Shown piece after piece: positions 10,503 through 21,058 of a stretch of DNA of 64,000 bases. Both the position numbers and the translations under genes were made by a program. Source of the DNA: Anthonomus grandis grandis (taxonomy: Eukaryota; Arthropoda; Insecta; Coleoptera; Curculionidae); assembly GCF_022605725.1 (NCBI RefSeq), contig NC_065548.1, positions 3,133,644 through 3,197,643 on the forward strand. The letters are read 5' to 3'. Each line of letters starts with the position of its first letter. Position 1 is the first letter of the stretch. The notes under the pieces are model-generated. The model saw only the letters and a list, made by a program, of their open reading frames with translations, ran no database searches and was not told the origin of the DNA.

Positions 10503-12621
10503 CTTCTGGTCAAACTGGGGCTTCGATACCTATCCAAAGAGCTATAATCAGGCTTCGAGTACTCTCTCCCGTATTCCCGAGGGTAAAGGTCTAGATCCTT
10601 GTACGTCCCGGCGGTAAAACTAGGTTTCCTAGGGCGTTTCTTTTCGTTGAACCTCGTGTAAAAACTCTTCCTCCTTATCCTGTCTATGACCGACTCGTTT
10701 TCATCTCCCGAATAGAGGACGTGCCCGTTATGCGACTGAGGTGAATGCAAATCGCTGAGATGATGGAAATCCGAACAGGCGGACCAAGAGTCGCACGAAA
10801 GATAGTCGTCCGTAGGCGAGAGGATCGTCGAACTGTCGTCTGTGGTGGCTAAAGAGTGTCTATTCGAACTGGGATCTTCTAATCCGCTTGGACCAGGTTC
10901 TGCGGTGGATATTCGACTAAAATCTAGTTTCAAATTGCTCCTGTCCGGCTTTGGATCTTCCAGTTGGGGTTTTGGTTTGTGAGGCTCCTGTTCTAGGTTC
11001 AGACTTTTCCTAAAAGAGTTCACCGGTAACTTCGACTTGGCCTTTTCCGGTATCGCTTGTTCGGACGGTTGTTTCGCCACTTTGTCCAAGGTCAACGAGG
11101 CGGGACGCTCTTTTTTGGCATCCGCCTCGCTGTTTTCTGTTTCCAGTTTCTCTTTCGATTTCGTTTTATTACTTTTCTTCGCCGGTTTTTTCTTGTCCTG
11201 CTCCTCGTACTTTTTATTGAAAAGTCCCAGGATTTTCGTGACGCTTTTTCTGCTCGCTTGTAGCGGTTTCGAGCCTACGGCCAAGTCCTCGACGGATACG
11301 GCCCGTTTTATAAGGCCGCTCTCCGTGCAAGAGTCTAAGTGACGCGGAACGCTTTGCTCACGCAGTTTCCGGATCGCGCTGTCCACCATCGAACGTTTCT
11401 CGAGCAACGCTTTCGCTTCTTCCGGATCTTTCAAGGCGATATTGTTGTTCCGGAATTTTTCCAGTTTTTTCTCTATGGATTGTAACAGTTTGTTTTTGTG
11501 GGCTTTTTCTTCGTCGTTGATCGTTTTGTTGGCCTCGTTTTTGTCTTCTTTGGTTAGTTTGTCTTTTTTGCCGAAGCCTTTTTTGAGTTTGCTTATTTTT
11601 GAGGTGGGTTTCGGCTCGCTGCTTGTATCACTTTCTTTAGGAGTTGCTTCCGTGGGAGCGGGGATTTTTTCGGTAGTGTTGCCGTTAGGGTAGCTTTTGG
11701 GTCTGGCTAAACGGGAGATTTTACTCTCTTTTTTTACGGGGGGTTCCGGTTCTGGTGCTTTAACATTGACATAGTCGTGTAAAAGTTTATTCGGTGGTTC
11801 AGTTACTTCTTTGGCTGGTTCTACGTTGACGTAGTCATGCACTTTTGGCTCTTTGGGTTCCTCCTTGGCTTCCTCCCTGTTTCTAGATTGGCTTCTCAGC
11901 CTGCTTTTTCGTTTATCTCTTATTTCTTTTAGCACTTGCTGAGTTTCTCTTTCGCGTTCCTTTTTCTCTTTTAAATAAACGTTATCGTCTTTTGGCTCGT
12001 AAAAGTCGGGCCTTAGGAACCTGGAAATCCTCCTGCCGGACGGTTTTCTGTCCACTTTAGGTAAATCAGTGGGTGACAGCTGGTTTGAACTGGAATATCT
12101 TGTGTATTTTGAGCTGTAGCTGTCGGTGTCCTTCCTATAGGAGCTGGATGAATCCTCAGTTTTCGATAAGCTCTCGGTTATGCTGCTTTCCGGGCTGTTA
12201 CCAACCCGAGACTTTCCCCTGGGATAACCAAACTTGTAGCTACCTTTAGGCTCTGCCCCTATGCTTGAAGATCTCACATTGAACTCATAAGAAGGGATAT
12301 TCGATTTCCTAATGAATGGCTTTGAATCAACGACATCTTTGTCAACAGAAGTCCTACGAGGCAATGTAGAGCTTATCCTATCCACAGATCTACGTTGCTC
12401 CACCACAGGTCTTTGAATTTCCTCGCTACTTTTTGAACTTATGGTACGTTTTAATTTCCGGATTTCCAAAGGGGTTAGTTGGGCTAAAAGTTGCTTTTGT
12501 ATCCTACGTGATAGGCCTGGGGTTAAATAGGATAACGCGCGCTGATCCTCCTCGCTCAAGTTTAATTTTTTCAGATCTAACTCTTCCAAGTTGATATTTG
12601 TTGCGTCATCGGTTTGATCAT
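10503..12621 (-). CDS. Host gene, giant internal exon (2119 nt)
   Basis: The acceptor TTCGTTTCAG ends at 12622 and the donor AGAAG|GTTAGT is at 10503. Entry is phase 1, which lets both the 20844 exon and the alternative first exon at 12722 complete the same GAT codon. Near the start is NLEELDLKKLNLSEEDQ followed by a Leu-rich amphipathic stretch (LAQLTPLEIRKLKRTI). The rest is basic and Ser/Lys/Glu-rich with likely coiled-coil pieces (KEKKERERETQQVLKEI). Two HDYVNV motifs lie at 11822-11833 and 11762-11773. Translation past the donor runs into intron sequence. Its GC content is well above the flanking introns. Confidence 0.92.
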
Positions 12622-12721
12622 CTGAAACGAATTACCGCGCTTATTATTGATTGTCAATATAGTCTTATAGGCTACAGCATGCAGCAAAAATTCAAAAATA
12701 AAAATGCACGTATGTACCTAC

Positions 12722-12776
12722 CTTCGCAGTAATTGTTAGTGTGTAAATTTTTGGCACAAGACTTCAGCTGCGGCAT
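12722..12776 (-). CDS. Alternative first coding exon (short isoform)
   Basis: ATG at 12776 opens MPQLKSCAKNLHTNNYCE and ends GAAG|GTAGGT, phase 1. A 100-bp intron separates it from the giant exon. The four exons 12776-12722, 12621-10503, 9318-9028 and 8973-8847 sum to 2592 nt, exactly 863 codons plus stop. Upstream on the minus strand is a long T/C-rich leader reaching about 12840. The alternative is that the ATG is chance, but the phase match and strong donor argue for use. Confidence 0.75.
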
Positions 12777-13000
12777 GAAAAAGAAAACAGAAAAAACAAT
12801 AATGAAATTAGTTGAAAATAAAAAAATCAAAAAAAAAAACAACAACGCATACACACGCACACAGTCGAGTTAGTAGAGCGGACGTTAAACAAAAGAAAAA
12901 ATAAAAAATAAATGGAAATTTAATGAGGTGATGATGATGATGAAGCGAGTGAGTGGGTCACAATGTGTGGTGAGTGGAGAGTGCCAAGTATGAGGGGTGT
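12777..13000 (-). promoter_or_regulatory. Probable leader/promoter region of the short isoform
   Basis: Sequence immediately upstream of the ATG at 12776 is a pyrimidine-rich leader on the minus strand. It is followed by a CACACGCACACAGTCGAGTT segment (plus strand, about 12851-12870) and a GATGATGATGATG run near 12928. No TATA box or Inr is decisive. The assignment rests on the alternative first exon. Confidence 0.3.
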
Positions 13001-13128
13001 GTTTTTGTATTATTTAAAATAATTATTTTTTTGATATAAAAGAAAAGGTTTTTGAGAATTTTCGAAATTTGACATTGACAGTAATTTTTGCAATATTTTA
13101 AATAAACTGTATGTAAAAAGAGATAATA

Positions 13129-14778
13129 GAGTCAAATTTTCCCAAGTGAGCCACTCAAAAGTGAGTTTTGGATTTACATGTACCTTTCGATTTCAAATGA
13201 TAGTTCAAGGGACGAAAAATTATGCCTTAAAGTGGTTTTGCAAAATATACATTTTTTTATTAGTTATAAGCAATTGAAATTTTTTAACAAAGTTTTTTAT
13301 TTTGACAATATCTTGGTTGATACTTGAAAAAGGTGAGTAATCTTACACTCTTCACGTTCTAAAATGTTTTGCGCATCATGGGCTTTGTAAATTTAATTGT
13401 TTATTCATCACAAAAATTAATTTTACAATAAACTAATACAAAATTATACATGTTCTCATATGTTAAAGGAAAGAATGAAAAAAGAACATTGTTCAAATAT
13501 CCATAATGAACATTTAAGCAGAAGAAAATTTTTGCTAAGTATGAATAAACAAATACGCCGAGCGTTTCTTTATTGACATTCGAGCGCTCGAATCCCCTTA
13601 TGTACAGACGCATTACGTGTTGCGGTCTAGACTAACGCAAGTCACTTAATTCCAAGATTCTGCACAAAATCTGAATACTTAAATACAGTTTTACACTTTG
13701 ATTTGCTGAATATCACTTTTTGTGCAAAGTGAGAAAATTTTACATTTTACTTTGTTTTCATTTACAGGTTGATAACATTGATACTGTCGTGTTTGCTTTA
13801 TCGTTTTCGTTTCAGCAAATCGAGATTCCAATTTTTTTCGGTGTGTCTCATACTCGACTTTCGTACAAAAATCGAAGTTGATTTTCTTAAAATATCCCCT
13901 TACCCAATCATAAAGTTCTTTGGTCGTCGTAATTCTTTCGGTGTTTTTTTTCTGTAAACTAGCACGATATGCGCACCTTTTCACGGTGCCGCCAATACCA
14001 TCGCACGCCCCTTTGCCGTGTGCAGTGGCGAAAAAGTGCCACTCTGCCGGCATACCAAAATCGCTTTGATGATAACACACATTGATAAAATTGTATTTGT
14101 TTTTATACTGGGACCCTGCGCCATCGGAAAAATAATAAATTTTCTTAACACCAATTCGGACGAATTTCTCTTCCAAAAATGCGATAAACTTAGTGTTTTA
14201 TTCAGATTTTGTGCAGAATCTTGGAATTAAGTGACTTGCATTAGTCTAGACCGCGACACGTAATCCGTCTGTACATAAGGGGATTCGAGCGCTCGAATGT
14301 CAATAAAGAAACGCTCGGCGTATTTGTTTATTCATACTTGACAAAAATTTTCTTCTGCTTAAATGTTCAATATGAATATCTGAACAATGTTCTTTTTCCA
14401 TTTTTTCCTTAAACATATAAGAACATGTAAAATTTTGTATTTGTTTATTGTAAAATTAATTTTTGTGATGAATAAACAATTAAATTTACAAAGCCTATGA
14501 TTCACTTGATGCGCAAAACATTTTAGAATGTGAAGAATGTAAGATGAAAAATGAAGAAGAAAGAATGTACTCACTTTTTTCAAGTATCAACCAAGATATT
14601 GTCAAAATAAAAAACTTTGTTAAAAAATTTCAATTGCTTATAACTAATAAAAAAAGTTATATTTTGCAAAATTATTTTAAGGCATCATTTTTCGTCCCTT
14701 GAACTATCATTTGAAATCGAAAGCTACATGGAAATCCAAAACTCACTTTTGAGTGGCTCACTTGGGAAAATTTGACTC
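13129..14778. mobile_element. Long-arm foldback DNA element with internal coding fragment
   Basis: The left arm (about 13129-13678) and right arm (about 14200-14778) are inverted copies over some 550-580 bp, with a few small indels. Both ends carry GAGTCAAATTTTCCCAAGTG, and each arm contains the perfect palindrome ATTCGAGCGCTCGAAT. The roughly 520-bp core holds one minus-strand coding fragment and nothing else. No clear target-site duplication was found, although AATAG occurs next to both ends. It looks like a deletion derivative of a DNA transposon, or a foldback element that has kept part of its transposase. It lies in the 8.2-kb host intron. Confidence 0.85.
13691..14200 (-). pseudogene. 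Transposase-like fragment, SDGAGSQYKNK family
   Basis: The minus-strand frame runs about 165 codons from the arm boundary (KFIAFLEEKFVRIGVKKIYY). It reaches SDGAGSQYKNKYNF, then AEWHFFATAHGKGACDGIGG and ends in a basic tail. The SDGxxSQ(Y)KN box and HGKGxCDGIGG motif are typical of a widespread insect transposon-associated family with an RNase H-like look (recollection, no accession). The N-terminal part is missing because the frame meets a stop at the edge of the right arm. It is therefore a fragment framed by the foldback arms. Confidence 0.65.
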
Positions 14779-14952
14779 AATAGTAATAACAGCATATACG
14801 TTGGAAGTTTTGGATCTTCGGTTTGATCAATGAACGAGGTGCACTATCTAGATGCGGAAAAATTAACCGCATGAATAGCTTTTTCAAACGACAAACAAAA
14901 TGAAGTTGGACATGGATCAGCCCAGATTCAAATACACATCTAGAAAATGCAT

Positions 14953-15486
14953 ACAGGGTGTCCCTTAAAGAATGGTAAAGTTAAATTTTGGTAGTTAGAA
15001 AGTCAAACACAACCAAGATACAGGGTGATAAACTTAAATGTAATTTTATTTAAATTTGGATATAAATTTAATATTTTCTCTTCGTTTTTAACAAAATTTG
15101 GAGAATAGTTTTTTTATGTGGCAAATATATTTATTTATTATTTATTTTCTGCAAAAACATTGTTTTTCATCAACACAACCCTTACCCCCCACCCACCCCA
15201 AATATTTGCCCAGTAAGAAATTCTTTTGAAAAATCACGGTTTTTCGTTCATAATATCCAATTTAATAGCACTGTTTTTGTATTAAATATTAATATACATA
15301 TATATATATAATTATATCAAATTTAAATAAACAAACTGTGTTATTAGATTAGATATTAACGACGAAACCAGCAGTTATTCATGCGTATTATGTTGGAAAA
15401 CAGTGATTTTTGGAAACGATTTCTTACTGGTAAGTTGAGCGGGGTGGGTGGGGGGATAAGGGTAGGGTTAATGAAAGACGTTTTTT
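14953..15486. mobile_element. Foldback/MITE-like element with G-rich inverted arms
   Basis: It starts with TACAGGGTGTCCC, an end seen on several mariner-type elements here. Imperfect inverted arms at about 15158-15245 and 15398-15486 share CCCCCCACCCACCCC (its complement in the right arm) and AGTAAGAAAT. The right arm has GGGGTGGGTGGGGGG followed by a further GGG. The left arm has the same on the other strand. The right terminus was not found. Confidence 0.55.
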
Positions 15487-15650
15487 TTATTTCATAAAAT
15501 AATTGCCTGAGAAAAAAATGCTTTTTAAGAAAATTATAAGCGATAACAAAAATCTATAGTTTTTGCATCTATACTTTCTCAGATCCTTAAGGTTTTCGAG
15601 TACAACGTGGAAAAACCCTATTTTATTGTATCGCTATGAAACAAGGCGTT

Positions 15651-16040
15651 CCATAGGGTTCAGTTCTTGGATCAGTTACATTCATGGCCAATCTTGGAAT
15701 ATCGGCGAAATTTATTCAGTTTGCGGATGATGATGCAACAATTTTGTGGCATGACATAAAAGCAATAACTCTAAATATCGTAATAAACAAAGATATAGTT
15801 GAAATTAAGAAATGGTGTGATTTTACCAAACTGCGTTTTGTGTTTGTGAAAAATCAGATTCTAAACAACTTGGATGAAAAAAACTTTTTACATTCATTTA
15901 TTGACAATAATCTAAAATTTGAAAATCATATTACACAGTTGTGTCGAAAAATATCGATAAATTGTTACGCTCTTAAGGTGCTAGCAGGAGGGGTTGATTT
16001 TGAGACGGCGAGAAATGTTTCTTTATATTTTTTTAACTGA
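15651..16040 (+). mobile_element. LINE reverse-transcriptase fragment
   Basis: The plus strand reads FIQFADDDATILWHD (the active-site box with one extra Asp), then the connector region KFENHITQLCRKISINCYAL. It is 5' truncated and ends at 16040. The second half resembles the fragment at 59906-60253, so both probably derive from related non-LTR elements with the FADDTAILWH box. Confidence 0.65.
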
Positions 16041-16599
16041 ACCCTTCAATCATTTCAGGTATACTTTGTATTTCTGCGATACATGCACACATTATTTATT
16101 TAGTAGCTTAGTTCTTGTTCTTTCCTTCGTTATTTATATAGCAATCTGTTTGTCTGGTTTACAAGAAATTGAGAAATATGAACACAACAAATAGGAATGA
16201 ATCAAGCGGTCGACGTGTTCTTGCTTGTGCCTACAAGTTAATTAGAACATTCATATTTGATGGTAAAAAACTCTTTAATCATCTTCCAGCAGATTTAAAA
16301 GCTTGAAACTTATTAGAAAATTTATTAAAGAGCTCTTAGATGCAAAAGGCTATTGTGAAATGACTGAATTTTTCTCCGATGGATTTTATTCAAGACTTTT
16401 TTGACTTTTTTCTTTTGCATCAATTTAGATATGTTTGTCCAAATAGATATTGGCATTTTTCTCATAAAATAAACGGTTCGACGTTAACGTTTCCGATATC
16501 TCAGTTTCTATAGCTTTAAACTTAAAAAAATGATTGACAACACTACGTCCTCCTAAGCAACTTTTCCTTAAAACCAAACGATTTTCGAAAATTTTCAAA

Positions 16600-17350
16600 A
16601 ATTCATATTAAAATAGTGCTCGCGACGGCCGCAGCGGCGTGTTGTGAACTACTGACTAAAACAAGGTTATTTTAACAGAAAACGCACACACCAGCAACAA
16701 CACTTTAATAAACCACAAAATGAAAATTAACACAATTGACATAAAAACACGGTGAATATGCGAAGACACGCCGCCGAGCCACTCGCCGCTGCCCCTATAG
16801 TGTTTTTTTTTTTTAATTTCGTTCTTAGGTTACAAAACCTTTTACATGAAAAAAAAGTGCGTATGGATATGAATTATGATGTTGTTTTTTTTTGTGAAAA
16901 TTAAGCATGAAATTAAACTTCAACGGCCTAGCAAGTATATATGAATGTTTTTCGTTTGACTTTGCAATAAATAAGCGATATATTGACTAATTAGGTGACT
17001 GCAGCTTAAATTTAGCATTAATTTTTTTAAAAGAAAATTGTTCTTTTTAACAAAAAACAACCATATAACAACGTCGTGCATGCATATTAACAGTTCAGTA
17101 ACGGCCTACCGAATAACCTCGAGATAGGGAGTAGTAGTAGTAGTAGTAGTGGTAGTTTTTTTGAGTGTCGTAGGGTGGTTGTTGCGTGGCGGGGCAGCCG
17201 GTAGCGGAGGAGAGGAAGGTTTGGTTGGTTAGTTGTGCTGCTGCCGCTGGATGGCAGCAGGTGGCGGCGGCGGTCCGCAGGGCACATGCACCGTCACGCG
17301 CACGCGCGCTGCAACACGCAACACCACGGTCATGCCGAGAGTGATTGATG
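16600..17350. promoter_or_regulatory. GC-rich island inside the long intron
   Basis: Two GC-rich patches stand out in AT-rich sequence: 16619-16650 with 16765-16800, and 17160-17340. The first pair contains GCGGCGTGT and its inverse ACACGCCGC. The second has a (GTA)n run at 17129-17155, GGCGGCGGCGG and CACGCGCACGCGCGC. On the minus strand a small frame from 17333 reads MTVVLRVAARVRV and stops after 34 codons. This could be a CpG-type promoter or an untranslated first exon for the downstream minus-strand exons. No donor in phase was identified. Confidence 0.35.
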
Positions 17351-18445
17351 AGGAGATAATTGTTTTATTTTTGAATAATGAATTTTGAAACGATTAACGC
17401 AGAACAATTGTCTCGATTTTACCCAAAACTAACAGTAATATAAATAAAGCAATAAAGGAACCTTGTTTCAAATCGGCCTAGCCCCAGCCGACTTTCAGCT
17501 ATTTGTTTCACTCTATTAGTCTATTAGAACATTGAAAAGCTAGAATTAGCCCTGCCGCACAGTGGAACGGCGTAATATAAAATCAGAAACATACAGAATA
17601 AAATTATGTTTATTTTTTTTACGCTTTAATTTGCATTAAAATTCATAGCAATCACCCATTATTATTATTATCGTATTGAAACTTTGGGGTATTGGTATCT
17701 TAATGCAGCAAGTTTTTGCTTTAAGTGGAAGCTATCACGAATTTCGATATTTTTTAAATGTGCTCTCAATCAAAGTCTTGGAAGCTAGAAAATTTAAGAT
17801 GTCATAAAATTTAAGGTCATGCCGAGAGTGATAAAGAGAGATTTTTTTTCTGCACGCGCACACAACCAGTATTGCCAATCCTAACCATTTCGAAACTAAT
17901 CTATTGGTATTTTCGAGAATCGAATTTATACTTTTTAATACGTATTTATCATTCTCCCTAATAAATGCCAAACAGGCCAAATAACGGTTCTTTACGTGTA
18001 TCATTATCAGGACTAAGGCAGAATATTAAATCAGCTAAACTAGGTTCTCATTCTAGGTTTAGTCTGGAGTAAGACAATACTTCAAAAGTAACTTCCCAAA
18101 CAGCATTATACGTCCGATATACCTACATTTTATTGTCATAAAATGTACATATAAATATGTAGAACATTTTTGGATTACTAGACTAACAAACTATACCAAG
18201 AACACACGACATAATATAATGTAGTCATAAAAGGATTATTTTATTAAAACGAAATACATTTTTTGCTCATATTCAAATATAAATTGCTTTTCATTTAAAT
18301 ATGGAGCAACATCCTAAAATTTAAAACTGGTGACCAACTGTCAGTTGATAAGGACACACCAATTTCTTCTATAAAGTCCTATAATCTCAAAAGTTTTTGA
18401 ATGAGTCTTAAATAAGCAATCTGATAATTTCTAATAACCGAATAA

Positions 18446-18800
18446 TTGAGGGTTTTGAGAGGGAGAAACTTTGGTCCCCCCTTAGTGATCAAGGCTTTCG
18501 ACACTGTGTCGCATAGTAATTTGATTGATAACCTCAGATTCTGTAGGTTGTCATGGGGCCAGTATAGGCCTTATTGCAGGTTATTTGACAGAAGGCAGCT
18601 TACTTCTCTTCAGTCAAGACTTTCAGAGGAGAGCTCGGTGTTATGTGGAGTGCCCCAGGGATTTATATTGGATAGAAATTTAAATTTAAACAAGAGCAAA
18701 AACATGATTTTGGCGTGTGTGGTTAGAATTATCACAAATTTAAAAAAATTGTTAAGCCCCTACATCAATAATACATACATCAAAATGGTCTAGGGGACAA
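18446..18800 (+). mobile_element. LINE reverse-transcriptase fragment
   Basis: The plus strand reads IKAFDTVSHSNLIDNL (reverse-transcriptase box with catalytic Asp) and, after about 45 residues, SVLCGVPQGFILD (the GVPQGS box). The frame then runs into unrelated sequence, so it is truncated at both ends. Confidence 0.65.
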
Positions 18801-19300
18801 AAGTATTAAAAAGCAGTATTCTTTGATTTAAAACATGCCTTTTCAACATATCCCAAGCATGCTTGATAAGATTTAAGTCAGGGGATTGCAATACTTGAAT
18901 ATTATGCTGCTCCAAAAAATTTGCTTAAAATTTTTCATGGAATAAGATTAATGTTTCCCAATATTTCAACAGTGATACTAACGCCATGAACATTTAGAGT
19001 TCACTTCTTAGCTGCTTGACAGTAATTTTACTGTTTCGTAATGGTTGAAGGCGATTAAAATATAATGTATAGGTTCATTTGCTCTTGCTGAACTAGTATG
19101 TCTTTCACACCACCAATCTCTTCGAATCTCTGCCAGAACCTCACTATAGTGCACTTGGTTGAACGTCGCGGATCTTTATACCAACCTGTATCACACCAAC
19201 AGCCTATAGCTACGATCCTTGGCATATTGACTAGGTTGCAGGCACAATTAAAATAAATTTTTAGAACACGGGCAGCAAAAATTATATGGAATACATTTTT
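18800..19300 (-). mobile_element. Tc1-like transposase remnant
   Basis: On the minus strand near 18855-18900 the sequence reads QSPDLNLIKHAWDMLK, matching the SPDLNPIEHxWDxL box of Tc1-type transposases (the Glu of the DDE triad is replaced by Lys here). Around 19080-19200 the helix-turn-helix region is still faintly visible. Frameshifts and stops are frequent, so this is a dead copy. Confidence 0.55.
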
Positions 19301-20662
19301 CAGTCGGACAAATACGCCTTGAAGAATTTAAACTATTTATCAACACCAACAAGAATAACTTGATATGACGAATGTGATAAGTCGACCATAGGCAAAATTT
19401 GTCACTGACGAATACTTGCCGTATCGTGGTCAGAGTCCCGCCCTAGGTCGGTAAAATTAACGCCAGTCAAAGGGATTATCATTATAAGTACACTAGACCA
19501 GTCTATGCATGTATATACTTGTGATTGTGGTCACACGAACTGTAAATGTAATTCTGTCTTTCGGCTAATAATATGTATCGTAGGTAGTAGGCCAATTATA
19601 AACCGCATTCAGCGTTTGAAATTTGAAAATGAAGGGGTCAAATGAAGGAGTAAAGTTTCTGGCTTTATATGAAAACAAATCCGTCAGATGATCCACAAAA
19701 TATTCGGAACATGAAAGCTGCAATGAAGAAAATGATATTTGAAAAGGAAACAGAGAATCGAGTTCGATACTCATTAAACACCTATACCAACTACCACCAA
19801 CATTTAACTGCAACATTAACAGACATTCTGTGAACGCCATGGCTTTTGTATTAGCATGTTTAGATGAGCTACTTCATATTAGCGTACTTGACTACCAAGT
19901 TCGAAGGAACGTCCAACAAATAGTAAACACAATATATCTTTTCACTAATTTTTTCGTTTAGAAATAAAACAGCTTTTTTTCCTTGTCTCGTAGACCATTT
20001 TGATGATTTTTTTTCTGTTTGTGAATTCAAAAAAAGTCGACAAACCAAAAATCATCGAAAGGCAAATTTTTAATATAATCCAGAATTTGAGCATAGTATT
20101 GTGTGAAATATATTTACGCAAATAATTACCAACCTCTCTGAGTATTCTTAAACATTATTGGATAAAAAGTATTTAAGAAAAAGAACAATTTTTTTGTGGA
20201 AACAACTAAAACAAAATACACGAGAAAAAAAATTGAAGCTTTATCAACCGTATAACGAAAACTTGGCATTGCAAGCATATATTTGCATTTTTTTCTTATT
20301 TTAGTGAGTACTATCACCCCCGTGACATATCAGTATGAAAATTAAAACCCTATATATAAAAGTTTTGGTGGTTATACTTTTGACTAACAAAATATAAAAA
20401 ATAAGACAATAATCAATACAATTTTGGAGGGTATGTAAAATCTAAAATAGTTTCTATAACATTGGCCACTATTGTATATATACTACTCTCGGTGGTACTT
20501 TTCTTATTCAAATCTCTTCAATCATTAGAATTTAATGCCGACTTTTATTTTCGTAATAAAATCCCAGCTCAGTCACTAAATCTGTTTCAAAAAAAAAAAA
20601 ATAATAACAAACCGATAACCATCTACACTCTAAAATATCAAACAAAATGCTCTACTAACACA

Positions 20663-20706
20663 AGTTTACTTAAAACACTCCTCCTTTCAAGTGTTTTAAG
20701 TAAACT
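20663..20706. other. Perfect 17-bp stem hairpin
   Basis: AGTTTACTTAAAACACT (20663-20679) and its exact reverse complement (20690-20706) flank the 10-nt loop CCTCCTTTCA. It lies 138 bp downstream (in transcription) of the exon ending at 20844. It is too symmetrical for an old random hairpin. A tiny MITE, an RNA structure and a cruciform are all possible. Confidence 0.8.
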
Positions 20707-20843
20707 ACTGTGTGTGTGACACACCGAACACTACTTCGTTCACAAACACAAACTAATCTACGTAACAAAAAAAAAAACCCAATTGGGGCCCTAAAAAACA
20801 ACATTTTCATGAAATAGTAATCATAAGACGAGGGGACACTTAC

Positions 20844-21022
20844 CACCTCTTGGTACCCTAGCGGTGATGGAACCTCCACTGTTTTGGTCGTTAAATACGC
20901 TCTCGATGTCTGAGGCGAGGTCTTTGCTTACGCTACGACGCCACGGGGGTCCGTTGAGGCTCGTCTTCGATTGTGTCGATAAGGCAGAGGGACGACCGAA
21001 GGTTCTACTTAATGACGAATGC
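20844..21022 (-). CDS. Host gene exon
   Basis: The acceptor TTTACAG at 21023 and donor GGTG|GTAAGT at 20844 bound it. It enters after a phase-2 exon and leaves at phase 1. It reads HSSLSRTFGRPSALSTQSK and on to SITARVPRG, basic and Ser-rich. Joining to the giant exon makes Gly-Asp-Asp-Gln across an 8.2-kb intron. Confidence 0.85.
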
Positions 21023-21058
21023 CTGTAAAGGTTTTTTTTCGTTTTACAATATTAAATA

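Noticed and set aside
11037..11693. Plus-strand hydrophobic open frames opposite the giant exon
   Set aside because: They are antisense shadows of a Lys/Glu-rich coding exon, whose complement always looks Phe/Leu/Ser-rich.
13560..13600. ATTCGAGCGCTCGAAT as a tRNA T-loop or tRNA gene
   Set aside because: It is a perfect palindrome within the foldback arm, and no cloverleaf can be drawn around it.
17087..17287. Minus-strand Leu/Arg-rich open frame over the (GTA)n tract
   Set aside because: Its composition is explained by the microsatellite (poly-Leu from CTA/CTC repeats). No splice support.
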